From contig NC_088786.1 of assembly GCF_949628265.1 (NCBI RefSeq), positions 10,292,001-10,356,000 on the forward strand: DNA of 64,000 bases. Direction: 5' to 3'. Positions 1 to 12,800 of the stretch are shown piece after piece. The DNA comes from Cloeon dipterum. Its lineage: Eukaryota > Arthropoda > Insecta > Ephemeroptera > Baetidae. Both the position numbers and the translations under genes were made by a program. The notes under the pieces are model-generated. The model was not told the origin of the DNA. It did not search any database and was given only the letters and a program-made list of their open reading frames with translations. Each line of letters opens with the position of its first letter. Positions within the stretch are counted from its first letter, which is position 1.

Positions 1-402
1 GTCGTCAAGTAACCCCACCAGAGGTGTCACACAAGTTTTTAAATTAATTATGATATTAAATAATTAAATTCTTAAGTCATATTATATGGGTATGCTCAGT
101 ATGCTCTCTTAAAAATATTTGTGACCGTAGGGCTACAGCAGCGTCTAAACATTTTCCACTCGTTAGTTCAACCTTATTTTACATTCAATAAAACTAATGA
201 AGGATATTGACGTTCGTTGATGACAAAAAATCAAATAAAATCGAATTCCCATAATTATAATGGTTTGCCTTCTTGGCCAGATTAATCCAACAAAGTTTTT
301 CTAAAGATTGTATTTATCTTTAAATTACTGCATTGCTATATGGTATAAATTTTGGAATTACTTATGAAGCTGGTAATGAGAAAGCTTGCAATCGATTTCC
401 AG
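1..402. other. Upstream part of malate dehydrogenase gene
   Basis: AT-rich sequence with no supported gene. It ends in a splice acceptor (AG at 401-402) directly before the first recognisable malate dehydrogenase codon. It is therefore probably the end of that gene's first intron, and the exon with the start codon would lie further left or outside the window. An in-frame ATG at 364 gives a less likely unspliced start. Confidence 0.5.
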
Positions 403-3093
403 TCTGAGCCTGTTCGCGTGGTGGTGACTGGCGCTGCCGGCCAAATCGCCTACTCTCTGCTGTACATGGTGGCCAAGGGCGACGTCTTTGGGCCCAACCA
501 GCCCGTCATCCTGCACCTGCTGGACATCCCGCCAATGATGGGCGTGGTGCAGGGCGTCGTGATGGAGCTGAGCGACTGCGCCCTGCCGCTGCTGCGTGGC
601 GTTGTGCCCACAGCCGACCCAGATGTGGCCTTCAAAGACGTGGATGCTGCCTTCCTGGTTGGCGCCATGCCCCGCAAGGAGGGCATGGAGCGCAAGGACC
701 TGCTGGCCGCCAATGTCGGCATCTTCAAGGTGCAGGGCCAAGCGATCGAGCGCAACGCCAAGCGCACCATCAAGGTGCTGGTGGTCGGCAACCCCGCCAA
801 CACGAACGCGCTCGTCTGCTCCAAGTACGCACCCTCCATCCCTAAAGAAAACTTCACCGCGATGACTCGTCTGGACCAGAACCGCGCCACGGCCCACATC
901 GCTGAACGCCTCAACGTCAGCTGCGCCGACGTGTCCAAGGTCATCATCTGGGGCAACCACTCGAGCACCCAGTTCCCAGATGTCCGCCACGCCAGTGCTA
1001 CTGTCAACGGGGCAAAGGTCTCTGTGTCTGAGGCCATCAAGGATGACGAATACTTGAAGACGCAGTTTGTCGAGGTTAGTGTTTTTTTTTTGTGCATTTT
1101 CTTCAATTTATTTCTAATTCATGCCACCATTTAATTGGAGTTAACGTTTTGTAACCTGGACGATGATAAAAAATATATGTATTAGGTATATAATATAGGT
1201 TTACTTATAATTGCGTGAATTGTCATCGATATCAGTGATCTGATTTTCATTTTTCTCATTCAACACAAGTGAAGAGATGAAATTTTGTAGTACAAGCTAA
1301 TAAGATAAGATTATAAATTGAACTGTGGACAAAAGATTTTTTGCCTCCTAAAAATTTTCCTCATATATTATGAGTCCTGAGAATAAAAAAATATACTTCT
1401 AATTTGCAGATAGTGAAGATTAGCCTAGCCACAAATAAATAATCCCTAATCCCAGTTAAGGAATCACTTCTAGGTCTCATTATAGCTCTCCAACTGTTGT
1501 GAGGAATTTAAACACTTTTGATGAAAAAATTTTTAGTCAAGAATTGTAATAAAAAATCATTTGAATATCAATTTAGACCTGCTTATGCTGCATGCAAGCA
1601 GAATCCACGATGTCAGCATTGATTTCTACTTGAAATGTAAAATGTATAGGTTCTCAAGAAATCTATTATTTGAATTGGGATTCAAGGTAAAAAAGCAGCT
1701 TTTAAAAATATATCACACAAAAATGCTGCTATGACCCTAACAATTTTTTTAGGCTGTTTAAACTCTAGAAAACTATGTTTTGCAATTTTTCTGTAGAAAT
1801 AGCAATAGCAAGAACCTGATGAAATAGCTTCTAAATACATACACACTCTAGCTATTTTTCGACAGTCATTGATATTCTATGTTTTATCCATTAGAAACTT
1901 TAGGTTAGTTAGATTACTGATTGAAAAACGTAAACAAGACTATTCATACTCGGAATTTCAGCCAGTTCCGGTGCATCCAGTGCGATATGTTTCATAAGAC
2001 AAAATAAATAAATATAGTAAATAATAATTTAATCCATAAAAAATGTCACAAAAAATTTGAAAATAAACTGTCTAAATTCCACGCACCAATTTCATGAGTT
2101 AGCCTTAGCCATAGTTGGCTCCAGAAGAACAAATGATCGGAAAACGTGCTCGATTTTAAACACGCATCTAATGAATTCCGGGGACTTCTTTATTCCGTAA
2201 CAACTTACTATTTCACCTTTCCAGCCTGATAAATTTTGTTATGAACTCCAAACTCTAATTTAATAAGAAGATGGCTAGGCTGACTAATAGCATTCTCCAA
2301 ACACCTCCAGAACCAATATTTTTGAGATTTCTTTCTTGATTATCTGTATTGTTTTATTTCAACATTTTTTTTTAACAAAGTGCGTAAGCCTAACAAATCA
2401 CGGTTTGAAGCTGTTTTGTTCAGTTTAACTTGCCATAAATGCATAAAATATACTATTTTGCATATTGAGCAAAAATTGTAATGCGTCGAAATATTTTTTT
2501 TGTTGATTTAGTAATTCCTTTTTTGCTGTCGTGTCTCATGTCTGAATCTATTTATCTATCTCCTGCTTCAATTGAAAAAACGCTGCCATTGCGGGTGCTA
2601 ATCTCATAGCATGCAAATATTTAGGCAATAAATTTTTCCTTGCTAATTTTCTAATTAGATTTACCCAGTGCTACATGTATTTTTAAATTAATTTGCAGAA
2701 AATCCAAAAGAGAGGTGCCGCTGTTATTGCAGCTCGCAAACTGTCATCAGCTATGTCAGCTGCTAAGGCTGCCAGCGACCATATGAAGGACTGGTGGCAG
2801 GGCTCCGCAAACTGGGTCTCCATGGGAGTCATCAGCGATGGCTCATATGGCGTCCCCGCTGATGTTGTCTTCTCTTTCCCTGTAACTTGCTCTGACAAGA
2901 AATGGACTATCGTTCAGGTGAGCCTCTGAAAACCTTGGTCTTTTTTCGTTTTCGGCACAGTTAAACTTAACAATTTGTCCTTCAGGGATTGGAGATTGAT
3001 GAATACGCCAGGGGAAAGCTAGACATCACGGCGAAAGAACTTATTGAGGAGAGGGAAGAAGCCCTGGCCGTGTGCCAAGACAGCAACCTCTAA
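403..3093 (+). CDS. MDH1: Cytosolic malate dehydrogenase
   Basis: NAD-dependent malate dehydrogenase interconverts malate and oxaloacetate in the cytosol, as part of the malate-aspartate shuttle. Exons are 403-1074, 2699-2917 and 2986-3093, all in phase. Visible features are the Rossmann glycine motif [13 protein letters not shown] at the N-terminus, GNPANTN, the substrate/catalytic stretch TRLDQNRA, and [10 protein letters not shown] with the catalytic His. Exon 2 carries RGAAVI and [11 protein letters not shown]. Exon 3 ends [14 protein letters not shown], matching the family's C-terminus. With an initiator Met supplied by an upstream exon the protein would be 333 residues, against about 334 in vertebrates. 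The first visible exon starts exactly at the serine that follows Met in MDH1 proteins, so the true start is probably spliced in; ATG 364 would add a 13-residue extension. A polyadenylation signal AATAAA lies at 3110-3115. Intron 1 (1.6 kb) is AT-rich with nothing recognised. Confidence 0.95.
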
Positions 3094-4395
3094 TGAGAAG
3101 AAGACAAAAAATAAACGTGCGGGAATTTTGCAAGAGTATTCTTCTAGGCTCAACTCACAAATTAGGCATCCGCAGCTTAGACCTCAGGTGCATTTGGTTA
3201 ATTGACTGTACAAATCAGACAGTATAGAACGGATTAAATACAAAATGAGCGCTATTAGGGTTTTCGAAGTTGTATATCTTGCCACGTGTAATTCAATTAT
3301 AGATGATATTGGGCATTTTAAAAATTTTATTTCAAATGATTGTTATCTTCTGTTGAACAAAATATTTTAAAAATTAGAATCTGTGTTTTATTATATCAGG
3401 TTAACCAATGGTAATAGGAATGGAAATGTTAAATTTCCCAAAATTTCCCTAGAGGTCACAGCCAGCCACGCTGCGCCGCGCCAGATGGCAAAATAAATAT
3501 AGGGTCACGTGGGCAGCCGCCCTGAATCTGGCTAAGCTGCGCCAGCCGTTGATGAAAATGTAAAAGATTATTAAGTTCTATAGAAATTATATGGGCCTTT
3601 AAACTATCAAACTTAACGTTTAAAATATTGCCAACCGCGCGCATGCCAGCCATCGGTGACAATCACCAGCCACCGCTGTGCAAAAAAATTCAGATAAGTC
3701 TTATATCTCGAGGTTGAGACCTCCCAATTTCCCGAAATCTGGAATCACAAACGTAGAGAGCCCAAGAATTTGAGGAATTTTATGTGAAATATGTTAACGG
3801 TAAATGCAATGTGCCACTACATATTTTGATAATTTAAAACTTTAATGAGTGCAAGTAACTAGGTTTGTATTGCTGTAAATAGGATATTTTGCTCTTGTTT
3901 ATTTATTTTGTAATTAATATAATTATCATATTTCAAATATTAAAAACCCTCTGCGGAGTAAAATTACAAAATTTAAAATAAGATCAAGAATGAAAAAAAC
4001 AAATAAAAATTATGCTCTCCTATTTTAATTGATTGCCTAGCTCAAATGAGCCCTGATAAATGCGCACCATTATACACGCATTTAAAAATGTTGATTTTCT
4101 CGCATAATTCGCATAGCAGCGTGATAGGAGCAAGCACTGAAAGTCCTGGCCAGGGAGGCCAGGGTTGTGAGTTGCGAATAGTTACGCCGCATGACGTCAA
4201 AGAACCGCGCACCGCGCAGTCGCTCTACAGCATTAGCTGCGAGAAAACCCGCCAATACGCACCAATTCGCCTCGCCATTGTTGTGATCGTGCTCAGTCGC
4301 CCAAAATTTCATTGCAAAGGCCTCGCCAGGCATTTAAATTTCGCCACTTTAATAGTTTATGAAATAGTAACAAAAGTTCCAAGTGGACTCAAGCC
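3094..4395. other. Intergenic, MDH1 3' end to UBR7 promoter
   Basis: Holds the MDH1 polyadenylation signal at 3110-3115 and then AT-rich sequence with no supported gene. The last 350 bases are richer in GC and CpG and are the likely UBR7 promoter; they contain a TGACGTCA palindrome at 4192-4199. No TATA box was seen. Confidence 0.5.
4192..4199. promoter_or_regulatory. CRE-like palindrome upstream of UBR7
   Basis: A perfect TGACGTCA, the consensus site for CREB/ATF bZIP factors, lies about 200 bases before the UBR7 start codon. Function is inferred only from motif and position. Confidence 0.4.
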
Positions 4396-5682
4396 ATGTC
4401 TGCAGATGAAGCCAAGAACAAGAAAGAGGAAGTGACGATGGTGGACGTTCTTCAGGAGGAGGAAGAACTGGAGCAAGATGCAAACGCCGTGCTGGGGGGC
4501 TCTGATGATCAACATTGCACCTACTCAGCTGTAAGTGATTCGAATATTAGTGATTAATTATTATTAATGTATAATTATTTTTGCATGTCATTGTAGGGAT
4601 ATGTTCCTCGCCAGGCCCTGTACCTGTGCACAACTTGTATCATCACACAGGGAGAGGAAGCGACCTCGGCTGGAATTTGCCTCGCATGCTCCTACAAATG
4701 CCATGAGGGCCACGACCTTGTGGAGCTATACACCAAAAGAAATTTCCGCTGTGATTGTGGCAACTCCAAATTTGAGCAAAAATGCCGTCTTGAGCCTGTG
4801 AGTATTTTTTTCTTTCCATGATGGAAACGCCATTTTGAAAATCAAAGCAACGTACTTTTCAGTTGTTTATATTATCTCAAACATGCTCTCTATAATTCAG
4901 GAGAAGGACAAGATGAATGAAAAAAATGGATATAATCAAAACTTCAAGGGTGTTTACTGCACATGTGCTAGACCTTACCCAGACCCTGAGGATGAGGTTG
5001 AAGATGAAATGATCCAGTGCATTATCTGCGAAGATTGGTACCACACAAGGGTAAAATTATAAACAACAATTTAATACACCCTGCTTGACTGAAAATTTTA
5101 TGTGCAGCATTTGGGGGACGTGGAAATCCCATCAGAGTTTGCCGAGATGATCTGTGGATCTTGTATGGGCAAGACGCCATTCCTTTCTTACTACGCTAAC
5201 AATAAAACAGAGGTGGTTGAAGACTGTCCTCTGAAATCTGCTGAAATTCCTGAAAGTAAGGTTGAAACAACATTCTGGTCTGAAGATTGGAGGACCCGTT
5301 TGTGCAAATGTGGAGACTGCAAAGCGAAATACTTGGAATTGAACGTGGAGTTCCTCTGCAACATTTCTGACATGGTGCAGGAATATGAAAAGCAAGGGTT
5401 GGATCAGCCTACTCAGTATGAGCAAGGTCTTCAAGCTCTTGGAAACATGGACAGGACGCAGCAGATTGAAGTTCTTACTGGTAATAATTATTTAACAAAA
5501 GTATTTTTTTCTCATTTGATTAAATTACAGAGTACAGCCAGATGAAGGATGAGTTGAAATCCTATTTGGCCAAGTTTGCTGAAGAAAAGAAAGTTGTCAC
5601 AGAGGAAGACATCAAGGAGTTCTTTGAGGGCCTGAAAGCAAAGAAAAGGAGGCGAATGGAGGGACCAGATCTTGTTTTTTAA
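4396..5682 (+). CDS. UBR7: UBR7-type E3 ubiquitin ligase (UBR box plus PHD)
   Basis: Putative N-recognin-family E3 ligase; in mammals UBR7 is linked to histone H2B ubiquitination. Five exons (4396-4530, 4597-4797, 4901-5050, 5108-5480, 5531-5682) join in phase to give 336 residues, against about 425 in human; the missing part is the variable middle. The UBR box runs from about residue 41 to 112, with CTYSAGYVPRQALYLC, GICLACSYKCHEGH and NFRCDCGNSKF. The PHD-type finger follows: YCTCARPYPDPEDE, MIQCIICEDWYH, then CGSCM. The C-terminal part (FWSEDWRTRLCKCGDCKAKY, then AKKRRRMEG) also matches UBR7. The start ATG opens an acidic leader like the family's. The next gene, HECTD1, is also a ubiquitin ligase, probably by coincidence. 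Confidence 0.95.
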
Positions 5683-6895
5683 ATCATGCCACAATATTCA
5701 ACATTCCTTAAACCATTATGATGGCATTTTTTCATGATTTTGTAGAAGTACTTAAAAAAATTAAATATTCATAATTCCTGATTACTGTATAGAAAAATGC
5801 GTTGTTTAAATCTAGAAATTGTTACACCAAATAATTTAAAACCAGAACTCATTATATAACATGCAACAAACATCAGCACAACTCTAACCTAAAACGCTGG
5901 CAAAGAATCGAGAGAATTGCCCTTTCAATAGCAGGGAACATTGCTAAAATTTGAGAAATTTTCAAAAATAACATCACTTCGAAGGCAGTGTACCATGAGT
6001 TTTTGAGATTTGAGCGCTGTCAAAATGTAGGCGATTTGCGAAATGGATGACCAATTCTGAATTGATGATAAATAGAAAGATCAATTGCCTAACGTAAAAT
6101 ATGTAGGTAATTGTGATTTTATTACGTCTGGTGAGCACTGCTGGCGGCTGGCGCTGCAATAAAATTGGTGCCGCCGTCTCTGCAGTTGGCAATGGTGACC
6201 AGTGCGCCCTCATCTACAGCTGCGGCCATGTTGACGATTAACAATGAGTGCTGCTGCTGAGTAATCCGCGAGTCGTAACCATGAATTTGTGACGAAAATC
6301 GGAGATCCCTCGAGAAATCCGGAGGCTGTGATAGTCTGAGATGGACCTGTGATCCCTATTTCAGGTGAGCGACTCAAAATCAAGGTGCTGCTCGAGAAAT
6401 AGTGCCCGAATTTGTATTGACCCCGTTTTTGGTGCCTCGGTTTACTCAATCAACAGCCCTCAAATGTCGTCATGTTTCAGGGTCAATCGGACACCAGTGA
6501 AGTTTGATTATTCAAGATCCCCAGTCATCGATATAGTGGAATCAAAGCCTGCAAGGTTGGTGTTTTTGCTCTTTCTGCATGCCGAAAATCGCTACGAACA
6601 GCGATGCTCCGTGACGTCACTGGTGAAAGCAACTTTCCTTCCGTGTATCAAACTTTAATCAACTCTGCTGGAAGCACTGAATTATTTTGTAGAAACTCGA
6701 CCACTTTTAGCATGCCTCGCAGATCTGTAAATTTCCTCCGGAGTCATGAGCGTTCAGTAGCCATTTTGCCTCGCGTAATAAGTTTTGTGTGCAGTGGCTA
6801 ATTACGCCTAATTTTAACAACAGTACCGCCGCGTAGGCACCAGTGCACGCTTGACATGATCTGGTTCTAATCGAAAATCCTTGTAACCATTGCAG
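5683..6895. other. UBR7 3' flank and HECTD1 promoter / 5' UTR
   Basis: No independent gene supported. A good donor (CAG|GTGAGC, GT at 6365-6366) and the acceptor directly before the HECTD1 start codon (AG at 6894-6895) suggest a noncoding first HECTD1 exon ending at 6364 and a 531-base 5' UTR intron. A TGACGTCA palindrome lies inside that intron at 6612-6619. No TATA box was seen. Confidence 0.5.
6612..6619. promoter_or_regulatory. CRE-like palindrome in HECTD1 5' region
   Basis: Perfect TGACGTCA in the predicted 5' UTR intron of HECTD1, about 280 bases before the start codon. Inferred bZIP site from the motif alone. Confidence 0.35.
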
Positions 6896-9800
6896 ATGGC
6901 TGAGGTGGATCCGGAAACCCTGCTGGAATGGCTTAACACTGGCCAAGGAGAAGAACGGGACATGCAGCTGATCGCCCTCGAGCAACTGTGCATGCTGCTG
7001 CTGATGTCTGACAATGTCGACCGCTGTTTCGAGTCTTGTCCTCCAAGAACCTTCCTCCCAGCTCTGTGCCGCATTTTCCTGGACGAGTGCGCTCCTGATA
7101 ACGTGCTCGAAGTCACCGCCAGAGCTGTCACCTACTACCTGGACGTGTCTGCCGAATGCACCAGGCGCATTGTGGCCATGGACGGAGCAGTCAAGGCCAT
7201 CTGCAACCGCTTGGTGGTGGCCGAAGTGGCTTCCAGGACTGCCAAAGACCTTGCAGAACAGTGCATCAAGGTAATTGAATATCCGCTGAGTCAGCCTTCG
7301 CTCCTCATTTCCTGGGTGCAAAGAAGCCATATGAAATAACACACCAATATTTCAACCGAAAAGATTTGTTGTCACTTCACTCACTAAAGCCTTCAGCGGA
7401 TAATCAACTTTGGTGCTCGCATGGGAAAACTTAAACCGCCTAGATTTTGTATGGATTGGCATTATCTAAGCGGTTGTCAGTCAAATTTTCAACATGATGG
7501 ACTCAATTTTGCTGAAAAATTAGGGGTTTAAAAATATAATCACTGATATAATTCATAACACGTGCTGCAAGACTAATGAGCAAGATAATATTGTTTCTTA
7601 ATGACTCATTATTTGCATTTTCTTAAATGTTTGAGGTTTTCTTTCAAGTGCTCCTAATTGTTTACATCCAACGTAGTATGTTATAATTCCCGCAACCTTT
7701 TTCCTCCCGCAGTTGCACAATTTCTTGTTTACTCCGCTCGAGTGCCCACTGATAGCAGGGGAATATTCCTATTACTTCACAAACATGTTATTCTTTAGTC
7801 ATCTTTGATGTCTTGTCTCTAAACGAGAAAAAATTGCTCTCGCATCAGGTACTGGAATTGATCTGCACCCGTGAGGCCGGCGCCGTTTTTGAAGCGGGTG
7901 GCCTCAACTGTGTTTTGGGTTTCATCCGCGACCATGGATGGCGCGTGCACAAGGACACGCTGCATTCTGCTATGGCCGTGGTGTCCCGGCTGTGCACCAA
8001 GATGGAGCCGCACGAGGCCTCGCTGCCCGCCTGCGTGGCTGCCCTGTCTGACCTACTCAAACACGAAGACACGCACGTGGCCGACGGCGCCTTGCGTTGC
8101 TTCGCCTCGCTGGCGGACAGGTTCACTCGCAGAGGGGTGGACCCGCAGCCCCTGGCCCAGCACGGTCTCGTCAACGAGCTGCTGCAGCGCTTGTCCTCGG
8201 CCGCGGGCGCAGCCCCCGCGTGTCCCAGCACCCCCGGCGTGGCCGGAGCCTCCTCTGCCACCCCCGAGACATCTAAGTCATCAGCGTCTGTGTCGACTAT
8301 CATTAGTCTGCTGTCCACCCTGTGCAGGGGCAGCCCTGGAATCACACATGATCTGCTAAGGTCTGAACTGCCCGACGCCATCGAGAAGGCTCTGAAGGGA
8401 GATGAAAGGTCAGTCATTCGTAGTTATTTATAATGCGGGCAGTGGGAATAAATGCCATGCGATCGATATATCCTGCCCTCAATGTATTTGAAATTTACAA
8501 GGACAGAATAATAAATCCACATTAATTCTTTTTATTTGAGTGCAAGAGAAAAAAGCAAAACTAAATTTTGTAAACGCATTATGTTTGAGCCATTTCCGTG
8601 AAGTTCTGTGGGAACTTGAGGCGGTCTTGATTATAATTTATCCTTTCGTGTGACATGAGAGTCACAGTTAGTTTTGTTTTCTCCCATTGTCTCTTGCCAG
8701 ACGGGTTGCATAATGTAGAAACTGCTCTTGGCTAGTTGTGGTTTGAAAGCAGACTTGCTGTAATCAATAATTCATCAGAGTAAAGAATGCGATTAATTAA
8801 AGCAATTTCTTAGCGGCACTGATATTTTTTAACTTTCCGACCAACACGATTTTGTTCAACCGTGAAGTGCGCCTTCTTTTGCCTTTAGTTTCTTTCACCG
8901 TTGATCAATGATGCATGGTTGCGTAAACTAGCATGTTCCGCACCAATCGCCTGACCATGTAATATCGCTGAACAGTGGTTACTGTGAAAATGCATCCTCG
9001 CTATCTTATATTAATCATAATGATAGCTCCGTGACCTCCAATTGAAACTTATCCAATTATCAACATCACCATTAAACTTAAATCGTCTTTGTTGATTTCC
9101 TTATTTTTGTAAAAGGCATTATTATATGCATAATACGCAGGAAGTCATTTTGACGTTTTGTTCGAATTATGCAGCATTAAAAAATCTTCGAAAATAATGT
9201 TCTTGAATCCTTCTGATATAAACATTGAAAGTCTAATAAAATGAAATCTAATTTTTATTTATCTAATGTTAGAAGAAATTTTAGTTTGAAGATTTTGAGG
9301 AAAGAATGTTGTAAAGCTCCGTTGATATTTTTCAATGTGATCATAAATAAATACGTCATATCAATCTTGCAGGTGCACGCTGGACACAATGCGCCTAGTA
9401 GACCTGCTTCTGGTCCTGCTTTTTGAAGGCCGAAAAGCTCTAGCTCAAAAAGGCTCCAGTGTAATTTCTGGAAGCCAGCTGCCGCGTCTTCGTCGTATGG
9501 AAGGTGTAGGTGAGAAAACACACCGTCAGCTGATTGATTGCATCCGTAGCAAAGATACTGATGCGTTGGTCGAGGCCATTGACTCAGGAGGTAAGACCGT
9601 CCACTAATCAATGTGGCATGTTTTTAAGTATGGCGTGTGTGTGCGCAGGCATTGAGGTCAACTTCATGGATGATGTCGGCCAGACCCTTTTGAATTGGGC
9701 CTCGGCCTTTGGAACACAGGAAATGGTAGAGTTTTTGTGCGAGCGGGGCGCTGATGTGAACAAAGGTATTTTAATCGTTTTAACCTTCTTGTTATGAATG

Positions 9801-12800
9801 GGTGATTGGAATTAACTGAAACCTTAAACTTCTTACTCATGCCATTTAATTCGATCACTCAGTCGTCAGCCATCATAATATGTAAAATAATCTAGACGTA
9901 GGACTAATTATTTTCCCTGTGAAAAACCAATAGGCCAAAGATCGTCATCACTTCATTATGCAGCTTGTTTCGGCCGGCCCGCAATTGCCAAAGTGCTTCT
10001 CAGGCACGGTGCTAATCCCGATTTGAGAGACGAGGATGGGAAAACGCCGCTAGACAAGGCAAGAGAGCGCAACGACGAGGGCCACAGGGAAGTCGCAGCT
10101 ATTTTGCAGTCTCCGGGCGAATGGGTTCTGGAAAAAGAAAAGAAGCCTGAATGCGAGGCTGAAGAGTCTTCAGAACCCAGAGGCGATCCTGACATGGCCC
10201 CTGTTTACCTTAGACGGCTGCTGCCTGTCTTTTGCGCCACTTTTCAAAGTACCATGCTGCCTTCAGTGCGCAAGGCCAGCCTCAGTCTCATCAAAAAGAT
10301 GGCCCATTACATCCAGCCGGCTCTGCTCGCTGAGCTCTGCACTGGCGAAAACAACTGCGGCTCCACGGTGGTCGAAGTAATCGCTACTGTTTTGGACAAC
10401 GAGGTTTGTGCCTTAAATTAAGGTTTGTAACCATATCATTATATCGTTTGTTTGCTTAGGAGGACGAGGATGGCCATCTTGTCGTGTTGAACGTAATTCA
10501 AGACCTGATGACCAAAGCTCCTGAGGCCTTCCTCGACCACTTTGCCAAACTGGGAGTGTTCACTAAAGTTATGCAGCTTGCGGGCCCCCAGGAACAGCAA
10601 CAGGAAGCTTCAGGCGGAGCAGACGAATCTGAAGAAACCGCCGCCGAGGAAGCCAAAGAGATCCTCATGGGTAAAGCGTACCACTGGCGGGATTGGAGTT
10701 TGTGCCGCGGCCGTGACTGTCTTTACATGTGGAGCGACGCCGCTGCCCTGGAATTGAGCAATGGCAGCAACGGGTGGTTCCGCTTCATTCTGGACGGAAA
10801 ACTGGCCACAATGTACTCCAGTGGGAGTCCAGAAGGCGGCACAGACACCACTGGTAAGTTTTGTGTCAGTGAGAACTGTGTCGTGTGACTAATGTCATCA
10901 ATTCATAACCAGGGAAAGGAAGAAACACTGAGACATTAACTACAGAAGGTAAATAACCCATTTTCACTGTCTTTTAATTAACAAAGCCGTTTCCGCTATT
11001 TGCGCAAGACTAACATTTTCTGTATTACAGAAAGCAGAGGCGAGTTCTCTGAAAAACTCCAAAGAGCCAGATCACAGGTGAAGCCAAATACTCCAAGCCA
11101 GCCGATCTTGAGCAAAGTTGGCTCAGCTAGACTGGTCGTCGGAAACTGGGCACTCTCGTGCAGGAAAGATGGAGAGCTACACATCCACAATTCAGATGGA
11201 CAACAGGTGAAAATAATTAGCTATATAATCATTTAAAGCTGACGTGGTATCATAGCAGCAAGCAACTATTTTGAGGGAGGACCTGCCGGGTTTTATTTTT
11301 GAATCAAACAGAGGCACAAAGCACTCATTCATAGCCGAAACATCTCTCGGGCCGGAATTCTCTGCTGGATGGACTGGTAAACGAGGAAAGAGACTGAGAT
11401 CTAAACTTGAAGCCATGAAACAAAAGGTATTTCAACCTTCATATTTCAGCGATCACCAGAATTTAACAAAATGAAACGCGCAGGTTAAGATTACGGCTCA
11501 AGAAATCTACGACAAGTACTTCAGAGCCGCCCAGGCGCAACCAAGGGGTGTTGTGGCCAAACTAGGAAGTATTGTCGGCCAGATTGAACGTGCCTGCCAA
11601 AAACAATGCATGCCTGCCCGCGAGCACGGAACTGGATGGAGAGAGTTGCTGACTGGAGCGCTCAAAGAACTGGCCACCCTTCTGCGGGAGGAAGGCGTGG
11701 TCTCTGCCTACGAATTGCACAGCTCAGGACTGGTGCAAGCACTTCTTGGACTGCTCGCCACCAGCCGTTGGGACGACGAGTCAAACGGTCGCCGTGCCAA
11801 ACTCCACAAGCAGCGTGTTCACCTCTTCAATAAGTGTTTTGGAGAGGCAACTGCTGCCAGCGGGCCGAGCTCTGCGTTGGTCCTCGTCAGGAAACTAGTT
11901 GCTGTATTAGAGTCCATAGAAAAATTCCCTGTGTACTTGTACGACACACCTGGAGCTGGATACGGCCTGCAGGTGTTGACCAGGAGACTGCGTTTCCGTC
12001 TTGAAAAGGGTGTTGGGGAAAGCTCTCTTATCGACAGAACCGGAAGAAGTCTGAAAATGGAGCCGCTGAGCACTGTATCTCAATTGGAAAGACACCTTTT
12101 GAAGATGGTGGCGAAACAGTGGTATGACTTTGAAAGGTCCACCTTTGCTTTCGTGCACAAGCTAAAGGAAGGATCTAAAATTGCTTTCAAACACCAACAT
12201 GACTTTGATGAGAACGGTCTTCTCTACTGGATTGGCACAAATGCCAAGTAAGGCGTAAAATGTGGCACATTAAGTTTAGATTTCACCTATATTTTTTACT
12301 TGCAGAACGTCCCCAGAGTGGGTGAATCCTGGACAGTACGGTCTTGTGGTTGTCACTTCCTCCGAAGGCCGCAACCTTCCGTATGGGCGTCTAGAGGATA
12401 TCCTTAGTCGAGATTCGTCTGCACTGAATTGCCACACCAATGATGACAAGCGGGCTTGGTTTGCCATCGATCTTGGAGTGTGGCTTATTCCAACTTCCTA
12501 CACACTTCGCCATGCTCGAGGCTACGGCCGATCAGCATTGCGTAACTGGCAGCTACAGGTACTGTAGAACATTTAAAATGTCAAATCTAATTTATGCAAT
12601 ATTTTTACTACATGTATAGGTCTCAAAAGATGGCATTATTTGGGCCACACTCTACAGCCACGTGGATGACTGCTCGCTGAATGAGCCTGGAAGCACCGCT
12701 TCGTGGCCTCTTGTGCCTCCTGGAGAGGAAGGACAGGGCTGGCGACACATCAGAATCCAACAGACTGGCAAGAACGCGTCTGGCCAGACTCATTATCTCA

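Noticed and set aside
358-1106. Two long antisense ORFs opposite malate dehydrogenase exon 1
   Set aside because: Shadows of a GC-rich, strongly biased coding exon; no recognisable domain.
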